DNA of 7,563 bases from JBNAVY01 sp049700195 (GCA_049700195.1 JBNAVY010000070.1:1-7563); one strand, 5' to 3'. Numbered from the stretch's first letter, positions 1 to 6,039 are shown. Translations and numbers: made by a program. The notes: a model not told the origin generated them from the letters alone.

Positions 1-32
1 ATTTTTTTAAAATTTTTAATATTATTTATCAT
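1..32 (-). CDS. Possible continuation of the helicase in the -1 frame (partial)
   Basis: Three bases after the helicase stop (TAA, 37-35) there is an ATG (32-30). It opens a frame that runs to the window edge as MINNIKNFKK. Read through the A-rich junction in the -1 frame, the helicase tail would become ...RIKNK-IK-MINNIKNFKK. By inference this resembles the charged helical linker that precedes motif V in UvrD proteins. Only ten codons are visible and the area is very AT-rich, so an open frame of this length is weak evidence by itself. Confidence 0.3.
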   Translation of the reverse strand, partial: MINNIKNFKK

Positions 33-34
33 TT

Positions 35-1576
35 TTATTTATTTTTAATCCTATACAAATATTTATAAGAAAGCCCTGTTTTTTTGCAGTATTTCTTTAT
101 GCTATCAAAATAATTAAAGCTGTATTCAATATAATCTAAAGCAGTATAAGGTTTAAGTTTTGATAAATTTTCAAATTGCAATTTTAAGTCATTTATTAAT
201 TCTTTTTTAAAAGATTTTAAACCTTTATTTTTAGTCATATTTTCTAAAATATTAATTTTTGGAGGGAATTCAAGAATATCTTCAACCATAGATCTAGATA
301 TATACTTATTTAATTTATAGCATATTTTTAAGAAAGATTCTTTATCGGTTTGATCTAATGAAAACTTTAAAAATGCTAAAATATCTTGAACAAGCCAATG
401 ATTAAAGAAAAAAAGTTTATTTTGCTTGATATTAAAATTTATGTTATTTCTCTCAAGAGCATCTACAAGGAGAATTGAAGACAGATTATTTCTATATAAA
501 ATTGCTATATCATAATCTGGTCTTTGGCATAATTTATCTTTAATAATTTTAATTACTATGTCTATTTGTTCGGATTCATCTTTAGGATTTAATATTATAG
601 GGTCATATTTTTTATCATTAACTGTTAAAAGGTTTTTATTATAGCGATTTTTATTAGTTTTGATAAATTCACTGCTTATTTCAACTATATTTTTAGATGA
701 ACGATAATTATTCTCAAGCCAATATAATTTACATTTATTAAATAAATTATTAATGTCAATTATGTATTGTGGTTCTGAACCTCTGAAACCATATATAGAT
801 TGATCATCATCTGCGACAATAAATATGTTTTTGCTATTTTTATTCTGTAAAAATTTTAATATCTCGAATTGAATTTTTGATAGATCTTGTCCTTCATCTA
901 TTTGTATAAATGGATACTTTTCAATATAATACCTTTGGATATTAGGAAATTTTTTTAAAATTAAATGTGCGTAAACTAGCATATCATCAAAATCTATGTA
1001 TAATTTGGATTTTTTATACTTTTCATATGCAACAAAGATTTTTCCGAAATTTTTTGTTGAAAAATTTATTTCTTTAAAATTGTTTAACATTTTATTTTTT
1101 GCATACCCTATTTCATTTATTAAATTTTCTAGTTCATCTTCATTTATTTTTGTATTATTTATTTCATAAAAAAGATTTCTAAGAATAAAACGTTTATTTT
1201 CTACGTTTTTATTTTCTCCTTCAATTCTTTTATAATATATACCTTTTATTTTTTCATAATCATTTATTATTAAATTACAAAAACTGTGAAAAGTTGAAAA
1301 ATAAGCTCGATTATCCAATATAGTACCAAAAATATTATTGTATCGGTTTTCCATCTCGATTTTAGCTAAACGATTAAAAGTTAAGGTTAAAATGTTTGAA
1401 GGGTGTATGCTTTTTTCTAAAACAAGATATGCTATTCTTGCGTTTATAACTGTTGTCTTTCCACTTCCAGGGCCTGAAATGACAAGAGCTGGTTCTTTAA
1501 AGTGAGTTATTGCGGATCTTTGTTGCTCATCTGTTTTTATATTAAATTTATTTGAAATCAAAGCAAAAAAGTCCAA
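35..1576 (-). CDS. UvrD/Rep-family superfamily 1 DNA helicase, C-terminally truncated or frameshifted
   Basis: The 513-residue product has the N-terminal two thirds of a UvrD/PcrA-type 3'-5' DNA helicase. Visible motifs are Q-like TDEQQ (15-19), Walker A GPGSGKT (35-41), Ia with TFNRLAKIEM (66-75), Ib STFHSF (94-99), Walker B/motif II QIDEGQD (225-231), motif III VADDDQSIYGFRGS (254-267) and motif IV WLENNYRSS (286-294), then IVa-like AILYRNN (358-364). Motifs V (the usual TxHxxKGLEF region) and VI (YVxxTRA region), needed for ATP hydrolysis coupled to unwinding, are missing. Family members are usually about 650-750 residues. The start is TTG (1576-1574), preceded by AAGGGTG (1590-1584) with a 7-base spacer, and the N-terminus sits at the expected distance from Walker A. 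The product is rich in Lys, Asn, Ile and Phe. The family assignment is firm. Activity as written is doubtful, because the gene is either broken or continues in another frame beyond the window. It is transcribed away from the XapX/chemotaxis unit. Confidence 0.9.
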   Translation of the reverse strand: MDFFALISNKFNIKTDEQQRSAITHFKEPALVISGPGSGKTTVINARIAYLVLEKSIHPSNILTLTFNRLAKIEMENRYNNIFGTILDNRAYFSTFHSFCNLIINDYEKIKGIYYKRIEGENKNVENKRFILRNLFYEINNTKINEDELENLINEIGYAKNKMLNNFKEINFSTKNFGKIFVAYEKYKKSKLYIDFDDMLVYAHLILKKFPNIQRYYIEKYPFIQIDEGQDLSKIQFEILKFLQNKNSKNIFIVADDDQSIYGFRGSEPQYIIDINNLFNKCKLYWLENNYRSSKNIVEISSEFIKTNKNRYNKNLLTVNDKKYDPIILNPKDESEQIDIVIKIIKDKLCQRPDYDIAILYRNNLSSILLVDALERNNINFNIKQNKLFFFNHWLVQDILAFLKFSLDQTDKESFLKICYKLNKYISRSMVEDILEFPPKINILENMTKNKGLKSFKKELINDLKLQFENLSKLKPYTALDYIEYSFNYFDSIKKYCKKTGLSYKYLYRIKNK

Positions 1577-1697
1577 TTTTACACACCCTTTTTATAAGTT
1601 AAATTATATAAGTATGATTATGTATAATTATATCATTTAATTGTTAATATATAAAGAATAAGGGAAAAACAAATCTTGAAATAAATTTGTAGGATGT

Positions 1698-1727
1698 CTG
1701 ACGAATTTTTTATTTTTGTGGTATAAT
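1698..1727 (+). promoter_or_regulatory. Sigma-A-like promoter with extended -10 for the XapX/chemotaxis unit
   Basis: The -10 hexamer TATAAT (1722-1727) is a perfect consensus and is preceded by TG one base upstream (1719-1720), an extended -10. A -35-like CTGACG (1698-1703, 4 of 6 consensus matches) lies 18 bases upstream. Transcription would start near 1733-1735, about 50 bases before the GTG start at 1785. The remainder of the 208-base gap to the helicase gene is AT-rich. It has a possible minus-strand -10 (ATTATA read on plus, 1603-1608) but no clear -35. Confidence 0.7.
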
Positions 1728-1784
1728 ATATTTCGGCTAAAGATATAAATATTTTTGCCGATAAAATTAAAGTGAGGTGTTAAT

Positions 1785-1955
1785 GTGAAATTGACATTAC
1801 TGGCATTAATTACAGGACTTATAGTGGGGCTTATCTTTTCTTTTTTGAGGCTGCCAGTACCTGCACCAAACGTATTGCCTGGTGTAGCTGGGATTGTAGG
1901 TATTTACCTTGGGGGCGTTATTTATGATTACTTGTTAAAGTTTCTTTACAGGTAA
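1785..1955 (+). CDS. XapX-domain (DUF1427) small membrane protein
   Basis: This is a 56-residue hydrophobic protein starting MKLTLLALITGLIVG and containing the core LRLPVPAPNVLPGVAGIVGIYLGG (first half LRLPVPAPNV, 21-30). The pattern of a short first hydrophobic helix (about 3-20), an R-x-P-x-PAP turn (22-28), and a second Gly-rich helix (31-46) followed by a charged tail matches the XapX small-protein family, which is about 50-60 residues. The molecular function of the family is not known to me. GTG at 1785 is chosen as start: GAGGTG (1774-1779) lies 5 bases upstream, and the overlapping ATG at 1783 meets a stop immediately. The chemotaxis gene starts 60 bases downstream with no terminator-like hairpin between, so the two are probably cotranscribed from the promoter at 1698-1727. 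Family call fairly confident; a role linked to chemoreception is only suggested by position. Confidence 0.8.
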   Translation: MKLTLLALITGLIVGLIFSFLRLPVPAPNVLPGVAGIVGIYLGGVIYDYLLKFLYR

Positions 1956-2015
1956 TCTTTTATTTGAGCACCAGCTTCATTTTGGTAAAAAAATTAATAA
2001 GGGGGAAATCTTCAT

Positions 2016-3260
2016 ATGAAGAGTATTTTCTGGAGATTAATTATTTCTTTTTTTGCTGTTGCAGCAATACCTGTAGCTTCAATTTATTATTTTGCAGTAG
2101 ACAGTAAGGCTATGCATATTTTTATTACGGTTGCAATTGTTAGTTTTCTTGTATCTATTATTTTGTCTGTAGTAATATCTTTTAATATTACAAGGCCTAT
2201 TAAAAAACTTAAAGAAGAATTTCAAAAAGTTCAGGCTGGAGATTTTACTGCTTCAGTAAATATAAAGAGAAAAGATGAAATAGGCACTTTAATAGAAGGT
2301 TTTAATTCAATGGTAGTAAATATAAAGGGAATTTTAAAAGATGTTTCAGATTTTTCTAGAGATACTAAAGGTACAGCAAATTCAATGTTTAAATCAATAG
2401 AGCAAGGTAATATTACTTTTGAACAAATATCAAAAGCAGTTGAAGAAATTGCAACAGGGGCATCAGAACAGGCCAAAGATACATCTACTGCAGCAGATAT
2501 GGTGCAAAGTATTGGGGAAAGTATAGATGATTCAGCAAAGTATTTTAAAGCTGTTGAAGAATCAACACTAAATGCAGACAAATTAAGCAGGGATGGAATG
2601 GAAACAATTAATTCATTAAAAGATAAAAGTAATGTAACAAAAGATTCTATTGATGAAGTTGTTACTGCTATTAATGAGCTCCAGACTAATTCAAGACATA
2701 TAGAAAAAATAATAGAAGTTATAACAGGTATATCTGATCAGACAAACCTGTTGGCTCTAAATGCAGCTATAGAAGCGGCAAGAGCAGGAGAAGCTGGAAA
2801 AGGATTTGCTGTTGTTGCTGAAGAAGTAAGAAATTTAGCTGAACAATCAAGGCAGGCTGCAAGTGAAATAGCAAAAATTATCAGTGAAATTGAGCAAAAA
2901 ACAGATAAAACTGTAGAGAAAGCAAATGTAGTTAAAGGGATTGCAGACGATCAGGCAAACCAAGTTGAAACTACTTATTCTGCTTTTAACGAAATTAGAA
3001 ACTCTATATTTACAATAACAGAAAATATCCATATGTTAAATGATTCAATGTTAGAGCTTGGAAAATATAAAGATGAAATAATTAGTTCAATTTCAAATAT
3101 AACAGCAGTATCAGAAGAAACAGCAGCATCTACAGAAGAAGTTGCAGCATCAACTGAAGAACACATGAAATTTATAGATGAAATAAAATATAGTTCTGAA
3201 AATTTACTGAAACTATCAGAAAATCTCGAAAATATGCTATTAAAGCTTACCGTTGCTTGA
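2016..3260 (+). CDS. Methyl-accepting chemotaxis protein with HAMP domain and no extracellular sensor domain
   Basis: This 414-residue inner-membrane chemoreceptor would control CheA kinase through CheW. Transmembrane helices lie at about 6-27 and 34-57, leaving only some six residues (around D29-K31) outside the membrane. A HAMP domain follows (about 58-110, RPIKKL ... DEIGTLIEGFN). The long signalling coiled coil has the highly conserved hairpin tip at about 236-282, including AIEAARAGEAGKGFAVVAEE (251-270). Ser/Thr/Glu/Ala-rich stretches at about 147-160 and 364-382 (EETAASTEEVAAST) look like the adaptation (methylation) region. The C-terminus lacks an NWETF-type CheR tether. Each arm spans roughly 20 heptads by simple counting, longer than the E. 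coli class. The start is supported by AAGGGGGAA (about 1999-2007) eight bases before the ATG. The 3' end overlaps the convergent exporter gene by 14 bases. The ligand cannot be read from the sequence; sensing within the membrane, via HAMP, or by a partner is possible. Confidence 0.95.
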   Translation: MKSIFWRLIISFFAVAAIPVASIYYFAVDSKAMHIFITVAIVSFLVSIILSVVISFNITRPIKKLKEEFQKVQAGDFTASVNIKRKDEIGTLIEGFNSMVVNIKGILKDVSDFSRDTKGTANSMFKSIEQGNITFEQISKAVEEIATGASEQAKDTSTAADMVQSIGESIDDSAKYFKAVEESTLNADKLSRDGMETINSLKDKSNVTKDSIDEVVTAINELQTNSRHIEKIIEVITGISDQTNLLALNAAIEAARAGEAGKGFAVVAEEVRNLAEQSRQAASEIAKIISEIEQKTDKTVEKANVVKGIADDQANQVETTYSAFNEIRNSIFTITENIHMLNDSMLELGKYKDEIISSISNITAVSEETAASTEEVAASTEEHMKFIDEIKYSSENLLKLSENLENMLLKLTVA

Positions 3261-3663
3261 TTCGAGCAAAAGATATAACTAAAATAAGGCCAACAGCTAT
3301 TGCTATTGCTATGCCTATTGTTTGCAGGCCTAAATTAAGGGCCTGCTTATTATTTCCTTGAATAATAGCAAACATTGTTTTATAAGAGTAAGCTCCTGGA
3401 ACTAATGGAAGAATTCCCGGTATAACGAATATTGTAGAAGGGTTTTTATAATGCCTTGCAAAAAATTCACCCATTATACCAATAAAAACAGATGCAATAA
3501 AAGTTGATAATATAACAGATGGATAAATATGCATCATTATTAGGTAACCTGACCAGCCTATGGCCCCAGAAAAAGCAGATATTATTATCATATTTTTAGG
3601 AATGTTAAAAAGAATTGCAAAACCTGCAGTAGCCATAAAACCATATAAAATTTCAAAAATCAT
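3247..3663 (-). CDS. ThrE family exporter, small subunit (YjjB-like, DUF3815)
   Basis: This 138-residue integral membrane protein has about five hydrophobic segments (about 3-20, 25-45, 50-68, 76-92, 114-131) and the family's Pro-Gly motif IPGILPLVPG (81-90), followed by AYSY. This matches the short half of the split threonine/serine exporter family. In ThrE of corynebacteria the two halves are fused and export threonine and serine. In E. coli the YjjP/YjjB pair has been linked to succinate export. The substrate here is not readable from sequence. The start is set at ATG 3663, because AGGAGG (3675-3670) sits six bases upstream; a longer frame starting at 3687 would put that site inside the gene. 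The ATG overlaps the stop of the large subunit as ATGA, indicating translational coupling and a 1:1 complex. The 3' end overlaps the convergent chemotaxis gene by 14 bases. Confidence 0.9.
   Translation of the reverse strand: MIFEILYGFMATAGFAILFNIPKNMIIISAFSGAIGWSGYLIMMHIYPSVILSTFIASVFIGIMGEFFARHYKNPSTIFVIPGILPLVPGAYSYKTMFAIIQGNNKQALNLGLQTIGIAIAIAVGLILVISFARIKQR
3253..3269. other. Short hairpin at the convergent gene overlap
   Basis: TTGCTTG (3253-3259) and CGAGCAA (3263-3269) form a 7-bp stem (one G-T pair) around a 3-base loop. The loop begins with the last base of the chemotaxis gene stop codon. Neither strand has a T-tract after it, so it is not a standard intrinsic terminator. It could mark transcript ends or be incidental. 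Confidence 0.3.
3324..3355 (+). terminator. Probable intrinsic terminator of the chemotaxis gene, inside antisense yjjB-like gene
   Basis: A perfect 7-bp stem GCAGGCC (3324-3330) / GGCCTGC (3340-3346) with a 9-base loop is followed on the plus strand by the T-rich TTATTATTT (3347-3355). It lies 63 bases beyond the chemotaxis stop codon. It stands out as GC-rich in AT-rich surroundings. On the opposite strand no T-tract follows, so reading of the exporter gene would not be stopped. Those bases also encode residues around 104-115 of the exporter subunit, so codon constraint is an alternative explanation. Confidence 0.5.
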
Positions 3664-4427
3664 AAAATACCTCCTAAAACAATCCATAAATTAAGGGCAA
3701 CGCCAACTCCTATTGTTATTCCAATCAAAACCATAATAGCTTCGACTCCCCTGGAAATTCCAGAAAGGAGATCTCCTGAAATAGTATCTCTTACGGCATT
3801 AGTTATAGCTACTCCTGGTAAAAGAGTCATTATAGATCCTATTATTATCATATCCAGACTACCTATTCCAAAATAAGAAAAGAGCAATCCGAATATAGCA
3901 GCAAAACTTCCACCAAAAATATCTATAATAAAAATAGAAAAATTATATTTTTCCATATAAGAAATAAAAACCTGCAAAAGGACAGCAGTTATAAAAATGG
4001 GTAAAAAGTCATATCCATGGCCACCTAGGATTAAACCAGAAAATGCTGCAGCTATTCCTGCAGAAAAATACCTTAATATACTTGGATATTTATTTATATT
4101 CTTAATATTTAAAAGTTCTTTTTTACAATTCTCCATATGAATAGAATTTAAATCCTTAACAGCTAATTTTCTAGCAACATCATTAACTAAAGCAATTTTA
4201 TTTAAGTCAATTGTGCGAGATTTGATTCTTTTAACAGATGTAGTTGTTTTGTTATCTTTTTCTATAGATACGAAAATACCTGTGGGAGTAACAAAAGTAT
4301 CTACAATATCAACTTTATTTTCTAAAATCTTTGTAATAGTTTCTTCTGTTCTATAAGTTTCTCCACCATTTTCAAGTATTATTTGACCAGCTAAAATGGC
4401 TAAATTAAGAGTATTGTTATTATCCAT
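3660..4427 (-). CDS. ThrE family exporter, large subunit (YjjP-like, DUF1212)
   Basis: This 255-residue protein has a soluble N-terminal part (about 1-115) carrying the family signature NGGETYRTEETITKIL (20-35) and the VDTFVTPTGIFVSI strand region (42-55). About five membrane segments follow (about 117-137, 141-158, 163-186, 190-208, 227-254). TLLPGVAITNAVRDTISGDL (201-220) is the other conserved block, joining a Pro-Gly break in the membrane to the D-x-I-SGD segment. This is the DUF1212 half of ThrE-type exporters and would pair with the small subunit encoded just downstream (ATGA overlap). ATG 4427 is preceded by GGTGA (4439-4435) with a 7-base spacer. A perfect 28-bp palindrome abuts that ribosome binding site and may control expression. 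I could not identify a confident minus-strand promoter in the AT-rich upstream DNA. The family is secure; the substrate (amino or dicarboxylic acid) is open. Confidence 0.92.
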   Translation of the reverse strand: MDNNNTLNLAILAGQIILENGGETYRTEETITKILENKVDIVDTFVTPTGIFVSIEKDNKTTTSVKRIKSRTIDLNKIALVNDVARKLAVKDLNSIHMENCKKELLNIKNINKYPSILRYFSAGIAAAFSGLILGGHGYDFLPIFITAVLLQVFISYMEKYNFSIFIIDIFGGSFAAIFGLLFSYFGIGSLDMIIIGSIMTLLPGVAITNAVRDTISGDLLSGISRGVEAIMVLIGITIGVGVALNLWIVLGGIL

Positions 4428-4438
4428 ATTTTTATCAC

Positions 4439-4466
4439 CATATTTAATAATATATTATTAAATATG
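4439..4466. repeat. Perfect 28-bp palindrome upstream of the exporter genes
   Basis: The left half CATATTTAATAATA (4439-4452) is exactly the reverse complement of 4453-4466, with no central spacer. It touches the exporter ribosome binding site (4435-4439). It could be a repressor operator overlapping the transcript start, or an mRNA hairpin just before the ribosome binding site. The low base complexity raises the chance background, but 14 matching pairs in a row is still unlikely. Confidence 0.7.
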
Positions 4467-4524
4467 TAAAGGCAATATAAAAAATATATTATTTTAAAAT
4501 GTTTAAATTAACCATATTCCCAAA

Positions 4525-4568
4525 AAACACGAACCTTAATAAAATATTATAATATTTTATTCGTTTTT
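4525..4568 (+). promoter_or_regulatory. Inverted pair of PurBox-like sites (candidate PurR operator)
   Basis: Box 1 (4525-4537, AAACACGAACCTT) reads rightward. Box 2 (4568-4556 on the minus strand, AAAAACGAATAAA) reads leftward. Each matches about 10 of 13 positions of the Bacillus PurR PurBox consensus as I recall it (AWWWCCGAACWWT), including the central CGAA. They are inverted and 18 bases apart; known pairs are about 16-17 apart. The pair lies just upstream of the promoter of a unit ending in purA, a classical PurR target. PurR would repress it, with PRPP as the inducing signal. Box 2 is the weaker match. Confidence 0.55.
4538..4561. repeat. Perfect 24-bp AT-only palindrome
   Basis: AATAAAATATTA (4538-4549) is exactly the reverse complement of 4550-4561. 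It fills the space between the two PurBox-like sites and runs into box 2, ending 10 bases before the -35 of the promoter at 4572. It is composed only of A and T, so it could be chance, an operator, or a flexible DNA element. Confidence 0.5.
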
Positions 4569-4571
4569 ATA

Positions 4572-4600
4572 TTGATAAAAAAAGTTTTTTTTGATATTAT
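4572..4600 (+). promoter_or_regulatory. Sigma-A-like promoter for the FAD protein-purA unit
   Basis: The -35 TTGATA (4572-4577, 5 of 6 matches) and the -10 TATTAT (4595-4600, 5 of 6 matches) are separated by exactly 17 bases. A second possible -10, TATAAT (4602-4607), overlaps downstream but has no good -35 at the right distance. Transcription would begin near 4607, some 44 bases before the first gene. I see no purine riboswitch-like structure in this short leader. Confidence 0.75.
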
Positions 4601-4650
4601 ATATAATGTAGTTTTATGTTTTAGCTTAAAATAAAGCAAAGGAGCATATA

Positions 4651-6030
4651 ATGAAAATGTATGATATTATTGTTGTAGGCGGAGGCCCTGCTGGGCTTTT
4701 TACTGTATTAGAACTAATAGAAAGAAAAGAAAATCTAAAAATATTAATGATAGAAAAAGGCAAAGATATACAAAAAAGAATTTGCCCTATGAATAAATAT
4801 GGGACAAAGTGTCTTGACTGTAAGCCTTGTGCTATAACATCAGGGATAGGAGGTGCTGGTGCGTTTAGTGATGGAAAACTTACGTTGACATCAGAATTTG
4901 GTGGTGTTTTAGATGAGTACATGCCAAAATCCAAATTAAATGAGCTCATAAGTTATGTTGATGAGGTTTATGTTAAATTTGGAGGTACTACAGAAATTCA
5001 TGGTACTGATAAAGATAAGGTAAGAGAGATTGAAAAAAAAGCTCAAGCTACTGATTTAAAACTTATACCAGCTATTATAAAACACCTTGGTACAGAAAAA
5101 AGCTTTGATATAATAAAAAACATAAGAGATTATATTGGAGAAAGAGCTGAAATAAAGACAGAAACAACTGTATCAGAATTAATTATAGAAGAAGGTAAAG
5201 CTAAAGGGGTTATAACAGAAAAAGGCGATAAAATTTATGGCAATTATATTGTTGTTGTTCCCGGTAGAGAAGGTGCAGAATGGTTTAAAAAGGAAGCTGA
5301 CAGATTAGGTCTTGAAACAAAAAACAACGCAGTTGATATAGGTGTTAGAGTTGAAATTCCAGCAGTAGTTATGGAGGATATAACCAAAGAAATATATGAA
5401 TCAAAATTTATATATTATTCTAAATCTTTTGATGACAGAGTTAGGACTTTTTGTATGAATCCTTATGGCAAAGTTGTTATAGAAAACAATAATGGCATTA
5501 AAACAGTTAATGGTCATAGTTATAAGGATATAAAAACCGATAACACAAACTTTGCTCTTCTCGTAAGCAAAGAATTTACACAACCTTTTAATAGACCTAT
5601 AGAATATGGAAGGTATATAGCTGAATTAGCAAATATGCTTGGAGATGGTGTAATTGTTCAAAGACTCGGTGACCTTTTAGCTGGAAGAAGATCAACGCCT
5701 GATAGAATTAAAAGAGGCCTTGTTGAGCCAACATTAAAAGATGCAACACCAGGTGACCTGAGTTTAGTACTGCCTTACAGATTTTTAAAGTCAATTATAG
5801 AAATGCTAGAGGCTTTAAATAAAATATCTCCAGGAGTATATTCGAAACATACTTTATTATATGGTGTTGAAGTTAAATTTTATTCTTCAAGAGTAAAACT
5901 AACTGATAAATTTGAAACACAAATTCAAAATTTGTTTGCTGCAGGAGATGGAGCCGGTATAACGAGAGGATTAGCACAAGCCTCAGCATCTGGAGTGGTT
6001 GTTGCAAGAGAGATATTAAATCGTATTTGA
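4651..6030 (+). CDS. FAD-dependent oxidoreductase-like protein of the COG2509 family
   Basis: This 459-residue protein opens with a Rossmann FAD-binding motif, GGGPAGLFTVLE (10-21), the loop that binds the ADP part of FAD, and closes with the second FAD contact, LFAAGDGAGITRGLAQASAS (428-447). Between them is the family hallmark: four cysteines, C45, C54, C57 and C60 (C-x8-C-x2-C-x2-C), directly followed by SGIGGAGAFSDGKL (64-77). The cluster could bind iron-sulfur or zinc; that is inference. A further conserved-looking block is LGDLLAGRRSTP (339-350). Proteins of this type are annotated as uncharacterised FAD-dependent dehydrogenases; the substrate is unknown. No membrane segment or signal peptide is visible, so it is cytoplasmic. 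AAAGGAG (4638-4644) stands six bases before the ATG; a second ATG two codons on is less well placed. purA starts 17 bases after the stop, so the two genes form one unit, probably under the PurBox-like operator upstream. Confidence 0.9.
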   Translation: MKMYDIIVVGGGPAGLFTVLELIERKENLKILMIEKGKDIQKRICPMNKYGTKCLDCKPCAITSGIGGAGAFSDGKLTLTSEFGGVLDEYMPKSKLNELISYVDEVYVKFGGTTEIHGTDKDKVREIEKKAQATDLKLIPAIIKHLGTEKSFDIIKNIRDYIGERAEIKTETTVSELIIEEGKAKGVITEKGDKIYGNYIVVVPGREGAEWFKKEADRLGLETKNNAVDIGVRVEIPAVVMEDITKEIYESKFIYYSKSFDDRVRTFCMNPYGKVVIENNNGIKTVNGHSYKDIKTDNTNFALLVSKEFTQPFNRPIEYGRYIAELANMLGDGVIVQRLGDLLAGRRSTPDRIKRGLVEPTLKDATPGDLSLVLPYRFLKSIIEMLEALNKISPGVYSKHTLLYGVEVKFYSSRVKLTDKFETQIQNLFAAGDGAGITRGLAQASASGVVVAREILNRI

Positions 6031-6033
6031 AGA

Positions 6034-6039
6034 GAGGAG
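6034..6039 (+). promoter_or_regulatory. Ribosome binding site that decides the purA start
   Basis: GAGGAG lies 8 bases before ATG 6048 but only 2 bases before ATG 6042, and it would be inside the gene if the TTG at 6027 were used. This selects ATG 6048, which also gives the family's standard residue numbering. Confidence 0.85.

Noticed and set aside
1669..1690. ACAAAT ... ATTTGT inverted repeat upstream of the XapX promoter
   Set aside because: Six pairs around a 10-base gap is expected by chance in DNA this AT-rich, and it does not overlap the promoter.
2231..2581. Open frame of 116 codons on the minus strand within the chemotaxis gene, and similar ones at 2847-3032 and 2975-3166
   Set aside because: They lie antisense to a well-supported gene. 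Their translations are mirror images of its repetitive coiled-coil codons, and they resemble no family I know.
4601..4650. Purine riboswitch or T-box leader ahead of the FAD protein-purA unit
   Set aside because: The leader is only about 44 bases and shows no conserved riboswitch core. Control by a protein operator fits better.
4626..4949. Open frames on the minus strand over the FAD protein and purA genes (4626-4949, 5401-5583, 5925-6206, 6586-6813)
   Set aside because: Each is a shadow of a conserved gene on the plus strand, with no family similarity I can recognise.
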